NCBI GenBank assembly: GCA_027451565.1
Contig: DAIDJC010000047.1
Span: forward strand, 1 to 14,495
Length of the DNA: 14,495 nt
Source of the DNA: Limisphaerales bacterium
GTDB lineage: Bacteria > Verrucomicrobiota > Verrucomicrobiia > Limisphaerales > UBA11358
Reading direction: 5' to 3'
The position numbers and the translations under genes are program-made. The notes beneath the pieces are model-generated. The model had not been told where the DNA came from. It did not search any database and saw only the letters and a list, made by a program, of their open reading frames with translations. Below, in pieces: positions 12,943 through 14,495 of this stretch (position 1 is the stretch's first letter; each line of letters opens with the position of its first letter).

Positions 12943-14495
12943 ATGAATGGTTTAACTAAAAAAATAGCCATATTTGTGGTGGTGATGGCGGCGGTGGCCG
13001 CTTTTGGCTGGATTGGTCGAAAGGCGTGGAAACACTACACCGAGCGTAATTTGATTGCCCAAGCCCAGAAAGATTTTGCCAAAAACGACCTGAAAGGAGC
13101 TGATTTGTGTTTGCGGCGGGTTATGCAGATCAATCCCATGAGTGTGCAGGGAAGTAGGATGATTGCCAATCTGCTGGATGCAGAGGATTCGCCTGCATCC
13201 ATTTCCTGGCGGATACGGGTGGTGAAGCTTGAACCGGACAACGTGACCAACCGCTATGCGTGGGTGGACACGGCTTTGCACGTCAAAAATCTGCTTTCGG
13301 CGTCCGAGGCTTTGGCAAGTGTGCCTGTGGGGTACAAATCATCCGAGGACTACCACAAGTTGGCGAGTGCGGTGGCATGGAGTAGTGGTCGCCTGGAGGA
13401 GGCTCAAAAAGAGTGCGCTGCAGCTTTGCAAATGGATCCCACCAATTGCTCCATTCAATTGAACCTGGCCACCATCCAACTGGCTTTCACCAATACCGCC
13501 GTCAATGAGCTGGGGAGAGCCACTTTAAATAAGCTGACCACCGATCCCACTTTGGGCATGCTGGCTCTTCATCATCTTCAGGCAGATGCCGTGGAACACA
13601 AGCAATATGAGAAGGCATTGGGTTATTCCAGCCGCATCGTCACCAGGCCTGAAGCCACCTATGGCGACCGTGTGGAGCACCTTCAACTTCTCCGAACCAC
13701 GAAAAGCGAGGGTGCAGATTCGTGGCTGGCCAACTTGGAAAAGACCGCCCAATATGAGCCTGCGAATGCCTACGCCCTGGCACGCTGGATGATTCTTGCT
13801 CAAAGCCCCGCCTATGCCTACCAATGGTTGTGCACGCTGCCCGCCAACACCCAGACCAACCTGGCCATCGAATTAATTAAAACGGACTGTCAGATTGGAA
13901 TGAAAGACTGGAACGGACTGCTTGCCGCAGTGAATAGCCAGGACTGGGGCGCCCAGAAATCATTTTACAGGCAGGCTTTAATCGCCCTGGCCCAACGATC
14001 CCTCGGACAGGACTCGCAATCCCAGGTATCCTGGCAACGGGCATTGCATCTGGCCTCTGAGGAGCCCCAAAATCTGGCCTTGCTATCCCAAGTCACCGCA
14101 ATGTGGGGGTGGTTTCCTGAGCGGGTCCAAACCCTGCAGGAGGTCATGGACAGGTATCCCGACCAAGCGTGGGCCCCCCAACAGTTGACAGCCCAACTCT
14201 ATTCACAAGGCAATACCCAGGCTTTGGTGGATTTACTCACCAAAATGCAATCGGCCAATCCAGCGGATCCCCGATTGAAAAACAATCTCGCCAATGTCCT
14301 CCTTCTGCGCCGCTCAGACTTGGAAAAGGCATGCCGCCTTGCCAGTGAAGCCTACCTGAGCGCCACCAACAACCCATTCTTTATTTCCACCTATGCTTTT
14401 TCCCTGCTGGTTGAGCAAAAACCCGACCAAGCCGAGAAAATTATTGCCACCATGAATCCGGAGTTTCTCAAAATCCCTTCAGTGGCCGCTTATTA
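12943..14495 (+). CDS. Membrane-anchored TPR-repeat protein (3' end outside window)
   Basis: From the ATG at 12943 the frame is open for 517 codons to the window edge, so the C-terminus is not seen. KKIAIFVVVMAAVAAFGWIG (6-25) is a single N-terminal membrane segment or uncleaved signal anchor with a short basic cytoplasmic end, which would put the rest outside the cytoplasm. The remainder is helical with degenerate tetratricopeptide repeats of about 34 residues. The clearest are at about 37-70 (DFAKNDLKGADLCLRRVMQI), at 71-104, and at 137-170 (SSGRLEEAQKECAAALQMDP). More divergent units follow toward the end (NNLANVLLLRRSDLEKACRL). Such proteins scaffold envelope complexes; in Verrucomicrobiota many are found near exopolysaccharide or exosortase genes, but no such gene is in view here. 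It has no visible Shine-Dalgarno. The partner and exact role are unknown. Confidence 0.85.
   Translation, partial: MNGLTKKIAIFVVVMAAVAAFGWIGRKAWKHYTERNLIAQAQKDFAKNDLKGADLCLRRVMQINPMSVQGSRMIANLLDAEDSPASISWRIRVVKLEPDNVTNRYAWVDTALHVKNLLSASEALASVPVGYKSSEDYHKLASAVAWSSGRLEEAQKECAAALQMDPTNCSIQLNLATIQLAFTNTAVNELGRATLNKLTTDPTLGMLALHHLQADAVEHKQYEKALGYSSRIVTRPEATYGDRVEHLQLLRTTKSEGADSWLANLEKTAQYEPANAYALARWMILAQSPAYAYQWLCTLPANTQTNLAIELIKTDCQIGMKDWNGLLAAVNSQDWGAQKSFYRQALIALAQRSLGQDSQSQVSWQRALHLASEEPQNLALLSQVTAMWGWFPERVQTLQEVMDRYPDQAWAPQQLTAQLYSQGNTQALVDLLTKMQSANPADPRLKNNLANVLLLRRSDLEKACRLASEAYLSATNNPFFISTYAFSLLVEQKPDQAEKIIATMNPEFLKIPSVAAY

Noticed and set aside
1..14495. CRISPR arrays, tRNA and rRNA genes, phage genes, toxin-antitoxin or defence islands
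   Set aside because: No regularly spaced repeats, cloverleaf-like sequences, rRNA segments or recognisable phage or defence proteins were seen on either strand.

Overview
The window looks like a chromosomal segment from a member of the Verrucomicrobiota, possibly of the Pedosphaera/Limisphaerales type. The reasons are the order rplM-rpsI followed by argC and argJ on one strand, the EF-P and ArgJ sequence types, the moderately high GC content, and the frequent lack of good Shine-Dalgarno sequences. This taxonomic call is an inference from gene content, with no marker phylogeny behind it.

Left edge (1-763): the N-terminal part of an ISAs1-family transposase runs leftward off the window. A small DUF6788-type gene, a family often found beside transposases, lies head to head with it. 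The 26 bp between their start codons hold a perfect 8-bp inverted repeat. Next (879-4310) is a 1143-residue protein that I identify as a diphosphate-dependent PEP carboxykinase (PPi-PEPCK). This is a large and rarely annotated enzyme family that would interconvert PEP and oxaloacetate using pyrophosphate/phosphate instead of a nucleotide.

Middle (4346-6544, minus strand): a compact three-gene set holds a DegT/DnrJ-type sugar aminotransferase, a DPM1/ArnC-like family 2 glycosyltransferase and a small three-helix membrane protein. It probably makes and transfers an amino sugar for the cell envelope. A small two-helix membrane protein (6854-7195, plus) follows; I do not recognise it.

Arginine block (7240-10552, minus): argC, a trans-aconitate methyltransferase-like gene and argJ are closely spaced in that transcription order. 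ArgJ carries extra residues right at its self-cleavage site. Upstream, rplM-rpsI (11532-10688, minus) has a near-consensus promoter and ends at a clear intrinsic terminator, which separates it from argC.

Right part (plus): efp encodes an EF-P with Asn instead of Lys/Arg at the tip of the functional loop, and ends at a strong terminator. A 592-bp stretch without genes follows; it contains hairpins and short direct repeats. Last is a membrane-anchored TPR protein that runs off the right edge.

I found no CRISPR array, tRNA, rRNA or complete mobile element. The points most worth a second look are the PPi-PEPCK, the EF-P tip, the ArgJ insertion and the structured gap before the TPR gene.
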